NCBI GenBank assembly: GCA_028698335.1
Contig: JAQVDP010000023.1
Location: forward strand, 1-44,987
DNA: 44,987 nt
Source: Nevskiales bacterium
GTDB lineage: Bacteria; Pseudomonadota; Gammaproteobacteria; Nevskiales; Nevskiaceae
Direction: 5' to 3'
In this document: positions 16,967-24,866 of the stretch, one piece after another
How positions within the stretch are numbered: the first letter of the stretch is position 1
Layout of the letters: the number at the start of each line of letters is the position of its first letter
Translations under genes and position numbers: made by a program
Notes under the pieces: model-generated
Databases searched by the model: none
What the model was told of the DNA's origin: nothing
Seen by the model: the letters and a program-made list of their open reading frames with translations, nothing else

Positions 16967-18202
16967 GTGCGTCGATTCCTCGGACTGACTGCCTTGGCGT
17001 GCTGCGCGGTACCAGCGCACGCGGGCGATTTCACCTTTCGTTCCGACCTGCTGCTGGCGACGACGCACATCGAGGCGGCGACGTCGGACATCAACGTCGG
17101 CCCCGACCGCCTGCCGTCGCAGACCCGGGTGTACGCCTCGCTGCGACCGGACCTGAAGTGGAAGACCGATCGCTGGCTGCTGCTGCTGAGCCCGCGCGGC
17201 GAGGTGAGCTGGACCGAATATCACGACGATCCGCAGGCCGCGGTCCTGCCGCCGGGAACGCCGCCGCCGGATCCGTTGCCGCCGCCGCCCGAGGATCCGG
17301 ACCAGACCGACTCCGACGGTTCGATCCACGAGGCGATCGTGCGCTACAGCCCGCTGAAGGGGCTGTTCCTGTCGGTCGGTCGCGAGAACCTGCAGTGGGG
17401 ACCGTCATACCTGGTGTCGGCGTCGAACCCGTTCATCCAGGACAACGGCCGCAACAATCCGAGCCGCGAGGTGCCGGGGCTCGACTACGCGAAGGTCACC
17501 TGGCTGATGGGCGGCGGCTGGGGGCTGGCGGCGATCGCCAACCTCGACTCCGGCGAACTCGACTGGGAAGGCGATTATCTACGGCAGTACGCGCTGAAGC
17601 TCGACTACACCGGCAATCGCGCGTATTTCTCGCTGATCCCGTCCTATCGCGAGTCGCCCGACGACACCGATCCGGCGATCGAGACCGAGGACGACTACCG
17701 CGTCGGCACCTACGCCGGCTGGACCGTGTCCGAGGCGCTGCTGCTCTACACCGAGGGCAGCTACCGCTCGGTCGGGGACGCCTACGCCGCGCTCGCCGGC
17801 GGTGCATACACCTTCCGCGGCGGCACCAACCTGGCGCTGGAGTACTACCACAACAGCGACGGCTGCACGCTCGAGCCCTATATCGAGTGCCTGCAGTCGG
17901 GGCAGGTGGCGCCGGACCCGGCGCAGGGCGGCACCATGAATGCCCTTTCGGGGCTGACGCGGCGCAACTACGTGCTGATGCAGCTGCTCGATCACAGCCG
18001 CCTGGAGCGCTGGGACTTCACCCTGCGCTGGATCTACGGGGTCGACGACAGCGCCAGTCAGGTCGTCGGTGTCATCGACTACGACGCGAGCAACAGCGTG
18101 CGCCTGTTCCTGATCGGCAGCGGCTTCTTCGGGGGTGACGACACCGAGTACCAGAGCGTGATCGACTCCTACGTGTCACTCGGTTTGCGCTTCAGCTTCT
18201 GA
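16967..18202 (+). CDS. Outer-membrane beta-barrel protein, unrecognised family
   Basis: 411 residues from GTG 16967, which has AGGGAG about 9 bases upstream. The signal peptide ends AHA/GDF at about 19. Alternating amphipathic strands (RVYASLRPDLKW, RWLLLLSPRGEVSW, AYFSLIPSYR, TNLALEYYHNS) and a terminal Phe (LGLRFSF) are typical of outer-membrane barrels assembled by BAM. A proline-rich loop (PPGTPPPDPLPPPPEDP) near 90-110 is probably external. Two cysteines in CTLEPYIEC could form a loop disulfide. It looks porin-like, similar in style to alginate-export or DUF1302 barrels, but no named family fits. It is the last gene of the ABC/LolA-like operon, so it is the likely exit or receiving site. 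The upstream frame to 16619 is a shadow. Confidence 0.75.
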   Translation: MRRFLGLTALACCAVPAHAGDFTFRSDLLLATTHIEAATSDINVGPDRLPSQTRVYASLRPDLKWKTDRWLLLLSPRGEVSWTEYHDDPQAAVLPPGTPPPDPLPPPPEDPDQTDSDGSIHEAIVRYSPLKGLFLSVGRENLQWGPSYLVSASNPFIQDNGRNNPSREVPGLDYAKVTWLMGGGWGLAAIANLDSGELDWEGDYLRQYALKLDYTGNRAYFSLIPSYRESPDDTDPAIETEDDYRVGTYAGWTVSEALLLYTEGSYRSVGDAYAALAGGAYTFRGGTNLALEYYHNSDGCTLEPYIECLQSGQVAPDPAQGGTMNALSGLTRRNYVLMQLLDHSRLERWDFTLRWIYGVDDSASQVVGVIDYDASNSVRLFLIGSGFFGGDDTEYQSVIDSYVSLGLRFSF

Positions 18203-18270
18203 AGGCGCCGTCCGCGGCGGGCCTAATGCAAACGGTCGATGCTGCGGGGGTCACCGTGCGGCAACACTTC

Positions 18271-18304
18271 GATGGCCGTCCTGCGTGCGTGCAGGGCGGC
18301 CATC
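18271..18304. promoter_or_regulatory. Strong 14-bp stem-loop between operon end and reductase gene
   Basis: GATGGCCGTCCTGC (18271-18284) pairs with GCAGGGCGGCCATC (18291-18304), 13 Watson-Crick pairs plus one G-U, with a six-base loop. It lies 68 bases after the barrel gene and 30 bases before the reductase GTG. No T-run follows. It could terminate the ABC operon, protect its 3' end or control the reductase leader. Confidence 0.55.
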
Positions 18305-18334
18305 TCATTCCAGCCGACGTGAAGACTTGAAGCC

Positions 18335-19564
18335 GTGACGACATCCAACATCGTGATTCTGGGGGGCGGACAGGCCGGGTGCGAGACCGCGGTCGAGCTG
18401 CGCAAGCAGGGCTTCGACGGGCGGGTCGTGATCGTCGGCGAAGAGCCGCAGTACCCGTACAAGCGCCCGCCGCTGTCGAAGGCCTATCTGGCCGGGACGG
18501 CGGATGCCGCGGCGCTGGCGGTGATGCGCCCCGAGAATCTGGAAAAGGTTTCGATCGAAGTGCTGCGCGGGGTCCGTGCCGAGCGCATCGATCGCGACGC
18601 CCGGACCGTCGTCCTCAGCGACGGACAGTCGCTGGCCTATGACAAGCTGATCCTGGCCACCGGCGGGCGGGCGCGGCCGCTGCCGACGCCCGGCGCGGAT
18701 CGCGCCAATGTGTTTCCGCTGCGAACGATCGCCGATGTCGACCGGATCCGGCCGCACTGCCGCGAGGGCCAGCGTGTCTGCATCGTCGGTGGGGGTTTCA
18801 TCGGACTCGAGGTCGCCGCCGTGTGCCGCAAGCTCGGCCTGCACGTCACCGTGCTCGAAGGGCTGCCGCGGGTGCTGGCCCGTGTCACCGTGCCGGAGGT
18901 GTCCGCGTTCTTCGAGCGGATCCACCGGGAAGCCGGGGTCGACCTGCGCACCGGTGTGCAGATCGATCGCTTCGACGGGGCGCCGCAGGTTTCCGAAGTC
19001 GTGCTCGCCAACGGCGAGCGCATCGCCACCGATTTCGTCGTCGTCGGCATCGGCCTGTTGCCGAATACCGAACTGGCCGAGGCGGCGGGGCTCGCGGTCG
19101 ACAACGGCATCGTCGTCGATGCCTGGGCGCGCACCAACGACCCGGACATCCTCGCCGCCGGCGACTGCAGCAACTTTCCGAGCGCGTTCCTGGGCCGGCG
19201 GGTGCGTCTGGAGTCGGTGCAGAACGCGATGGAGCAGGCGCGGGTCGCCGCGCGCACCGCGGTCGGCAAGCCGGAAGTCTACGATCCGGTGCCGTGGTTC
19301 TGGTCCGACCAGTACGACCTGAAGCTGCAGATGGTCGGCCTGTCGGCCGGCTTCGACCGCATGGTCGTGCGCGGCGAACTCGACGGCCGCAGCTTCGCGG
19401 TGTTCTATCTGAAGGAAGGCCGCCTGATCGCGGCCGACACCGTCGGCCGCCCGCAGGACTTCATGTTCGCACGCAAGCTGGTGGCCGCCGCGGCGGTCAT
19501 CGATGCCGATGCGCTGGCCGACGAGTCCGTTGCGCTGAAGACGCTGATGCCGGTGCCGGCCTGA
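18335..19564 (+). CDS. FAD-dependent ferredoxin/rubredoxin reductase
   Basis: 409 residues with two dinucleotide-binding folds: FAD motif ILGGGQAG at the N-terminus and NAD motif VGGGFIGLE at 151-159. The second FAD motif LAAGDC is near 276, and YKRPPLSK is diagnostic of the BphA4/PuxA/ThcD-type reductases. The C-terminal WFWSDQY block is also conserved in them. It passes electrons from NAD(P)H to a [2Fe-2S] ferredoxin or a rubredoxin serving a P450, alkane or ring-hydroxylating oxygenase. No such partner is in the window, so it must serve one elsewhere. The start is GTG 18335, 30 bases after a strong stem-loop, with no clear Shine-Dalgarno site, which may mean weak or regulated translation. 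Confidence 0.88.
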   Translation: MTTSNIVILGGGQAGCETAVELRKQGFDGRVVIVGEEPQYPYKRPPLSKAYLAGTADAAALAVMRPENLEKVSIEVLRGVRAERIDRDARTVVLSDGQSLAYDKLILATGGRARPLPTPGADRANVFPLRTIADVDRIRPHCREGQRVCIVGGGFIGLEVAAVCRKLGLHVTVLEGLPRVLARVTVPEVSAFFERIHREAGVDLRTGVQIDRFDGAPQVSEVVLANGERIATDFVVVGIGLLPNTELAEAAGLAVDNGIVVDAWARTNDPDILAAGDCSNFPSAFLGRRVRLESVQNAMEQARVAARTAVGKPEVYDPVPWFWSDQYDLKLQMVGLSAGFDRMVVRGELDGRSFAVFYLKEGRLIAADTVGRPQDFMFARKLVAAAAVIDADALADESVALKTLMPVPA

Positions 19565-19637
19565 CGGCGGTGTCATCGATCCCCGCAGAGGGGGCCAGGG
19601 TCGCGACAGGCCCGGTAGGCAAGGGGAGGCATGCCGC

Positions 19638-20888
19638 ATGCTGCTGTTGACTCGGAAGACCCGGACGGCGGTGCCGCGCCGCCTCGGGACGCTCACGCAG
19701 ATCGATCATGCCGCGGAGACGCGGCCGCAGGATCTGGGGCTCGATCCGAAGAAGGTCGCCCGGATCTGGACCGCAATGGAGCGCTTGTACCGGACCGGTC
19801 TGCATCCGGCGATGACGCTGGTCGTGCGTCGCCACGGTCGCATCGTGCTCAAGCGCGCGATCGGCGCGTTGCGCGGCAACGGTCCCGGCGAGCGCGGGCC
19901 GGTGGTCCCGCTGAGTCCGGACGCGCCGCTGTGCCTGTTCTCGGCGTCGAAGTCGGTCAGTGCCCTGCTGATCCACAAGCTGGTCGAGGACGGCCGCATG
20001 CGCCTCGAAGACCTCGTGGTCGACTACATTCCCGAGTTCGGCGCGCACGGCAAACGCCGCGTGACGATCCGCCAGCTGCTGTCGCATCGTGCCGGTGTGC
20101 CGGCGATTCCGGACGTCGATCCGACCCCGGAACTGTTGCGAGACTGGGACCGGGCGGTGCGGATGCTGTGCGAGGCGGAGCCCTTCGACGAGCATTTCGA
20201 GCGCCAGGCCTACCACGCGCTGACCGCGGGCTACATCGTCGGCGAGCTGGTGCGCCGCGTCGGTGGCATCGACCTGCACGACGCCCTGCAGCAGTGGGTC
20301 GCCGAACCGCTGGGGTGCCGCTATCTCACCTACGGCCTGCCCGAGGCGCAACGCGACGATGCGCCGCACCACTATTGCACCGGCCCGCACCCGGTCTGGC
20401 CGCTGTCGCGCTACATCAAGGACATCGTCGGCGTGCCGTTCGACGCCGCCGTCGCCGCGTCGAACACCGAGGCGTTTCTGGCGTCGGTGGTCCCGGCGGG
20501 CAATATCTACGCGTCGGCCGACGACGCCAGCCGCGTATTCCAGATGCTGCTCGACGGCGGCGTGTACGAGGGGCGGCGCCTGTTCCGTCCGGAGACGGTG
20601 GCCGAGGCGATCCACCCGGTCGGGCGCATGCAGTGGGACGGAACCCTGCGCTTTCCGTTGCGCTTCTCGGCCGGTTTCATGCTCGGCGAGGAGCCTTTCG
20701 GGCTGTACGGACCGCATTGCGGACAGGCTTTCGGCCATCTCGGCTTCATCAGCGTACTGTGCTGGGCCGACCCGCAGCGCGACATTTCGGTCGCGCTGCT
20801 CAACAGCGGCAAATCGGTCGCGCCGTCGGGGCTGGTCCGCCTCTGGGGTGTGCTCGAGGCGATCAGCCGCGCCTGCCCGCCGGTCTGA
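19638..20888 (+). CDS. Beta-lactamase-fold serine hydrolase, EstB-type esterase
   Basis: 416 residues of the class C beta-lactamase/DD-peptidase fold. The nucleophile motif SASK is at 102-105, the tyrosine motif is YHALTAGYIVGEL (Tyr192), and the third motif lies near FGHLGFIS. The Y-x-A form in place of Y-x-N and the phrases LLSHRAGVP and EPLGC are typical of esterases and transesterases of this fold rather than true beta-lactamases. The N-terminal QDLGLDPKKVARIWTAMERL leads into the catalytic domain and no signal peptide is seen, so it is probably cytoplasmic. ATG 19638 has GGGGAGG upstream. It converges on the lipoprotein gene with 15 bases between stops. Confidence 0.86.
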   Translation: MLLLTRKTRTAVPRRLGTLTQIDHAAETRPQDLGLDPKKVARIWTAMERLYRTGLHPAMTLVVRRHGRIVLKRAIGALRGNGPGERGPVVPLSPDAPLCLFSASKSVSALLIHKLVEDGRMRLEDLVVDYIPEFGAHGKRRVTIRQLLSHRAGVPAIPDVDPTPELLRDWDRAVRMLCEAEPFDEHFERQAYHALTAGYIVGELVRRVGGIDLHDALQQWVAEPLGCRYLTYGLPEAQRDDAPHHYCTGPHPVWPLSRYIKDIVGVPFDAAVAASNTEAFLASVVPAGNIYASADDASRVFQMLLDGGVYEGRRLFRPETVAEAIHPVGRMQWDGTLRFPLRFSAGFMLGEEPFGLYGPHCGQAFGHLGFISVLCWADPQRDISVALLNSGKSVAPSGLVRLWGVLEAISRACPPV

Positions 20889-20903
20889 ACGGCGACCGCG
20901 TCG

Positions 20904-22661
20904 CTACGGCGACAGCAACGACTCGATCGGCAGGCACAGCGACGGCGAACGGCCTTCCTCCTGTTGCGCCATCTGCTCGGCGAGCACGGTCCCCGCATCC
21001 GGCAGGGGCGGTTGTGTCAGCACCGGCAACAGCTCGTCCGGCGTCCGGGTGAAGCGCCAGCACGGATCGGTCAGCTGCACCTGATGGACGTCGGCCAGCA
21101 GGGCGCCCGATACGATGCGCGCGTCGCCGAAGTGCGTCGCCAGAAAGGCCTGCTGGGCGGCCGGCAGGTCGGCGCGCGCGGTCCAGACCGCCTGCGGGAC
21201 CTCGACCGCCGAACGGTAGTAGCGCGGGTACAGATCGAGTCCGCGCGCACGCCGCTCTTGGCGCAGGCCGTCGGTCGAGTGCAGGATCAGGTCCAGTGCG
21301 GCGCCGTCGATGTCGACGCGCAGCGTGGTCGGCGAGCAGTAGGGATTGAAGCCGGTCAGGCTGGCCGGGTAGCCGTCGATCGTGCCGGTGTAGACCTGAT
21401 CCTCCGGTTCCGGGGCGGCGGTTGGCGGCAGCGGCAGCGCGCGCCCGAGCAGGGGCTCGCCGGTCATGACGAAATGCCATGCCGAGGCGCCGGTGTCGGC
21501 CAGGTCCTTTTCCCAGTAGCCGCCGTTGCCGGAAGCGTCGCGGCCTTCGACCCGCATCACGCGGTGTTCGGTGCCGGGGCTGAGCTTGCGCAGGCTGATG
21601 CGGTCGGTGACGGCGCCGGGGACCCGCGGATGATGGATCCAGTCCGGCGCCGGCAACTGGATCAGCGGGGCTTCGACGCCCTCCTGGTCGCGCCAGGCGT
21701 AGTCGAGCAGCACGCTGTTGGCGCCGGAGACGTCGAATTCGTAGAGGCGCGTGTAGATCTCGCCATCGGCGGTGATCACCATCACCGTCGAGCCGCTGCC
21801 GGAGAGTCCGGCCATGACCACGGTGCCGCGCTCCGGCGGGCAGACCTCACGGCTCTCGTCCGACGGCAGCCACGGATCCAGGTAGGTGATGCGGCGACCG
21901 TTGCCCCGCAGCAGGTAGACGGTGAGGATGCCCCAGGGCTTCTGCTGGCGGCCGCCGCCGTCGACGAAATATTCGTCGACGCCCGAGTGCAGCTCGGACG
22001 CGGCCCAGTCGCGGACGTCGGCGGGAATGCTCGCGCCGAGATCGGTCCAGAAGAACGGGCCCCAGCGCCGTGTCCATGGACTGATGCCGATGTCGGTGTG
22101 ATAGAGGTCCAGCGTGTAGATCTCGCGCTGCGCGTTGAGCGCCAGCAGGACATAGCCGTCCGCGGAGATCTCGGTCACCTCGCCGTCGAGGCAGCGCGGC
22201 ATCAACAGCGCGCGCCAGGGTTCGTCGATCCCGGTGACCTCCAGGTTCGGCTTCAGGTAGATGCGGCCGTCGCGGATCGCGAAGTAATGGTCGGCGCTGT
22301 AGGTTTCGGTGCGCCCGCGCAGATGGACGCTGCGCGGCAGCGTGGCCGCGACGGCGTCGCTGGCCAGCTCGCCGTCGGTCGTGACGTTGTAGTCGCCCAG
22401 ATCGATCGGCGGTGACACGACGAGGCCGCTGCTGCCGAGGTAGTCCTCGGGGCAGGTGATGTCGGGCAGGGTGCGAATGCCGGGAAAGCGGCTCTCGACG
22501 GTCGATACCGGCTCGGGGGCCGCCTGTTCCGGCGCCGGCCCGCTGCCCGGGCCGTCCGGATCGGGAACCTCGCTGCCGCCGCAGGCGGCGAGCATCGCGG
22601 ATGTCAGGGAAAAGCACAGCAATGCGACGCGTCGCCGCGTCGTCCGGGCCGATCGGTCCAC
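20904..22661 (-). CDS. Predicted lipoprotein of unrecognised family (paralogue B)
   Basis: 585 residues from GTG 22661, preceded by GGAGGAG. Lipobox LAAC (Cys27), then a Pro/Gly-rich linker and a long beta-rich body. Blocks shared with the 4087-5736 protein include IRDGRIY, VTGIDEPW, PRCLDGEV, YLDPWLPSDES, SGSTVMVIT, GEIYTRLYEFD, HRVMRVEGRD, YCSPTTLR and LILHSTDGLRQ. They appear in the same order, so the two are full-length paralogues. A C-terminal extension of about 45 residues rich in Pro/Glu is specific to this copy. Unlike paralogue A it has no membrane-protein partner. The function is unknown; location in the periplasm or outer membrane is expected from the lipobox. Confidence 0.7.
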   Translation of the reverse strand: MDRSARTTRRRVALLCFSLTSAMLAACGGSEVPDPDGPGSGPAPEQAAPEPVSTVESRFPGIRTLPDITCPEDYLGSSGLVVSPPIDLGDYNVTTDGELASDAVAATLPRSVHLRGRTETYSADHYFAIRDGRIYLKPNLEVTGIDEPWRALLMPRCLDGEVTEISADGYVLLALNAQREIYTLDLYHTDIGISPWTRRWGPFFWTDLGASIPADVRDWAASELHSGVDEYFVDGGGRQQKPWGILTVYLLRGNGRRITYLDPWLPSDESREVCPPERGTVVMAGLSGSGSTVMVITADGEIYTRLYEFDVSGANSVLLDYAWRDQEGVEAPLIQLPAPDWIHHPRVPGAVTDRISLRKLSPGTEHRVMRVEGRDASGNGGYWEKDLADTGASAWHFVMTGEPLLGRALPLPPTAAPEPEDQVYTGTIDGYPASLTGFNPYCSPTTLRVDIDGAALDLILHSTDGLRQERRARGLDLYPRYYRSAVEVPQAVWTARADLPAAQQAFLATHFGDARIVSGALLADVHQVQLTDPCWRFTRTPDELLPVLTQPPLPDAGTVLAEQMAQQEEGRSPSLCLPIESLLSP

Positions 22662-22694
22662 CCCATCTCCTCCGTCGTATCTGTTATGGCAGGC

Positions 22695-22700
22695 AGTATA
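22695..22700 (-). promoter_or_regulatory. Possible -10 element for lipoprotein B
   Basis: On the minus strand TATACT lies about 34 bases before the GTG start of the 20904-22661 gene. A poor -35 candidate stands about 17 bases further up. It is the only A/T-rich hexamer in an otherwise GC-rich leader. The call rests on the -10 match alone. Confidence 0.3.
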
Positions 22701-22820
22701 CGAACCGGGATGCGGGAACCGACAGAGCGATTACCCCATCAATGCAGTGCCGTCATTCCAACGGCCTGTGACCCCGCCCGCGACCGGGTGACGATCGGGG
22801 TGTGACGAATCCCGCTGGTT

Positions 22821-22964
22821 TCAGTGCGGGTGCGCCGCTGCGTCTTCCCGCATCTTGCGGCGAACGAAGACCGTCAGGTAGATCGCCATCACGATGATGA
22901 ACCCGATCACGCCGGCGCTCATCAGGCCGACATCCGATGTCAGCAGATCCTGTACCAGTTTCAT
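22821..22964 (-). CDS. DUF3149-type small membrane protein
   Basis: 47 residues, starting MKLVQDLLTSDVGLMS and ending in a basic/His tail after RRKMRED. One hydrophobic helix (VIGFIIVMAIYLTVFV, about 19-34) is followed by Arg-Arg-Lys, so the N-terminus should face the periplasm. The D-L-L-T-x-D-x-G-L-M-S start and V-R-R-K-M end match DUF3149 single-pass proteins known in proteobacteria, whose function is unknown. GGGGAG stands 6 bases before the ATG, a strong ribosome site. It lies upstream of lipoprotein B and downstream of the wax-ester synthase on the same strand, with gaps of about 90-160 bases, so it is probably a separate unit. Confidence 0.75.
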   Translation of the reverse strand: MKLVQDLLTSDVGLMSAGVIGFIIVMAIYLTVFVRRKMREDAAAHPH

Positions 22965-23055
22965 TGCGTACTCCCCTGGGTGTACCTGCACATCAGAGCA
23001 CAGTCAGGCGGGTGCCGGAATCCGTAGTATCCGAAGTCGTTTACCGGTGCTCAGC

Positions 23056-24543
23056 TCAGGTGACCTTGCTCCGCGCCGCTCGCTTGCGCGGCGATGTCTT
23101 CGACGTCGCGGTCCGCTTGCGCGTTGCCGTCTTGCGGCGCGCGGGCGTCCGGGATGCGGCGCCGGTGCCGAAGGTCGCCTCGAGTTCGCTCAGCGCCTCG
23201 CCGGTATAGACCGCGAGCCGTTGCAGGCTGGGGACGGCGTTGCGGCAGCCGGTGATACCGACCGCGAGCTTGTCGGCGTAGCCGACGAGGGTGACGTTCA
23301 GTCCATAGCCGTCGAACAGCACCGAGATCGGGTACATCGCCTCGAGTTCGGCGCCGTGGAAGTAGAGCTTGTTGCGCGAGCCGACGACGTTCGAAACGAT
23401 CAGGTTGAAGATCGGCGGCAGCTTGGTCGAAAGGCCGGTCATCTGGCCGAGGATCAGCGGCGACAGGCCCAGCATCGTGAACTGTTCGAGCGCCTCCGGC
23501 GACATGTGCAGGAGCTGCTCCTTGGTGCGTTTGGTGACGGCGTGAATGATCTGCAGGCGTTCGCGCGGATCGGACGACTGGCTGGCGAGCGGAACCACGA
23601 AGCCGGCGACGGCATTGCCCGGCTTGCCGTCGGCGCGCGGCAGGCCGACCGGGACCGACGCGATGACCGGAACCTCGGGGAGCTGCCCCAGTTCGGTCAG
23701 GTAGCGCCGGATCGCGCCGGCGCAGATCGCCAGCGCGATGTCGTTGATCGTGGTGCCGGTGGCGGCGCTCAACGCCTTGAGGCGGTCGAGGTCGAACAAC
23801 TGCGTGGCCAGACGGCGCTGCGCCGTGATCTCGGCGTTGAACAGGGTCCGCGGGGTTTCCAGCGCCGACATGATGCCGCCTTCCGGATTGTCCTTGCGTC
23901 GCGCCATCTTGCGCAGCGTCTGCGCCAGTTCGGTTGCGGTGCGTGCCTGGCTGACGGCCAGTTCCATCGCGTGCCGGAAGATGTCGCGCTGCGGCAGGCG
24001 GGCGTCGTGTTCCGGCGGGCGCTCCCGGGCCGGCAGCGCCCAGGGTCCGGCGCGGTTGGCGAAATCCGGATCCTCGGACAGCCAGTTGCGGATGAGCTTG
24101 AGCGTCGCCATGCCGTCGAGCGCGGAATGGTGCGCCTTGAGGTAGATCGCGAAACGGTTGTTCTCGAGGCCCTCGATCAGATGGCATTCCCACAGCGGCC
24201 GCTTGAGATCCATCGGATGGGAGTGCAGTCGCGCGACCAGCACGCCGAGCTCGCGCTCCCCGCCGGGATAGGGCAGCGCCGAATGGCGCAGGTGATAGTC
24301 GATATCGAGATCGGGGGCGTCTTCCCATGCCGGCGCGAAGCGCGAGCGCCAGCCCCGCGTCAGGCGGCAGTTGAACGGCGGCGTCGTCACCGGCTGGCTG
24401 CGCATGAATGCGAACAGATCGCTCAGGTAGTTGGGCGGTGCGTCCGGCGGCAGCCGGAACGTCATCAGGCCGCCAACGTGCATCGGCGTGCGCGGCGTCT
24501 CCAGCCGCAGAAACGCGGCATCGATCGGATTCAGATAGATCAT
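23056..24543 (-). CDS. Wax ester synthase/diacylglycerol O-acyltransferase (WS/DGAT)
   Basis: 495 residues. The condensing motif HHSALDG is at 138-144 (HHxxxDG), and the family signatures PLWECHLIEGL and SNVVGS follow in the usual order, with a C-terminal domain ending near 440. These enzymes esterify fatty acyl-CoA to long-chain alcohols or diacylglycerol to build storage wax esters and triacylglycerol at the inner membrane. ATG 24543 has GAGGAAAA upstream; a 13-residue longer frame has no support. The last 40 residues are a Lys/Arg/Thr-rich tail (RRKTATRKRTATSK) like histone H1-type repeats, absent from typical family members. It is divergent from the DUF1302 genes. Confidence 0.92.
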   Translation of the reverse strand: MIYLNPIDAAFLRLETPRTPMHVGGLMTFRLPPDAPPNYLSDLFAFMRSQPVTTPPFNCRLTRGWRSRFAPAWEDAPDLDIDYHLRHSALPYPGGERELGVLVARLHSHPMDLKRPLWECHLIEGLENNRFAIYLKAHHSALDGMATLKLIRNWLSEDPDFANRAGPWALPARERPPEHDARLPQRDIFRHAMELAVSQARTATELAQTLRKMARRKDNPEGGIMSALETPRTLFNAEITAQRRLATQLFDLDRLKALSAATGTTINDIALAICAGAIRRYLTELGQLPEVPVIASVPVGLPRADGKPGNAVAGFVVPLASQSSDPRERLQIIHAVTKRTKEQLLHMSPEALEQFTMLGLSPLILGQMTGLSTKLPPIFNLIVSNVVGSRNKLYFHGAELEAMYPISVLFDGYGLNVTLVGYADKLAVGITGCRNAVPSLQRLAVYTGEALSELEATFGTGAASRTPARRKTATRKRTATSKTSPRKRAARSKVT

Positions 24544-24866
24544 GCTTTTCCTCTTCTCGCCCAAGCGTCCATGTGGACGCATATCGTTATGTTTAGGCCA
24601 TACCGTGCCCGAAATTGGCGGCGCAGACCAGCGCCGATCGGACGAGTTCCGCGAGGCCCCGGTCGACCGATGGCGCGGGCCGCTGGAATCGCCAGCGGTC
24701 AGGCGACATGGCGCACGACACCCGGTGTAGGAATCCGGCTACGGATACGGTCGGCATTCCGGTCGCAATCCGGCGGTGTCGTTACCCAATTCGGGTGACG
24801 CATGCGGGCCCCGCGGCTGCCTACGATAGGGTTCGTATTCGCATTCCAATTCCAACGAGGATCACA
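24544..24866. promoter_or_regulatory. Divergent intergenic region, WS/DGAT to first DUF1302 gene
   Basis: 323 bases without a gene. It must hold the promoters for the wax-ester synthase (leftward) and the first DUF1302 gene (rightward). Visible contents are several GGATTCC/ATCCGG-like repeats around 24730-24775, the 19-base box at 24783-24801 and a -10-like TACGAT at 24822-24827. No convincing small ORF was seen. Confidence 0.5.
24783..24801 (+). promoter_or_regulatory. Shared upstream box, copy 1
   Basis: TACCCAATTCGGGTGACGC lies 84 bases before the first DUF1302 start and matches 16 of 19 bases with copy 2 at 26851-26869. A CTACG-containing element follows at nearly the same distance in both (38 and 37 bases from box start). 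The core ACCC-N5-GGGT is a short inverted repeat. Candidate operator or activator site. Confidence 0.5.

Noticed and set aside
19638-20888. Antibiotic-resistance beta-lactamase
   Set aside because: No signal peptide, and the Y-x-A motif is typical of esterases of this fold, so a resistance role is not supported.
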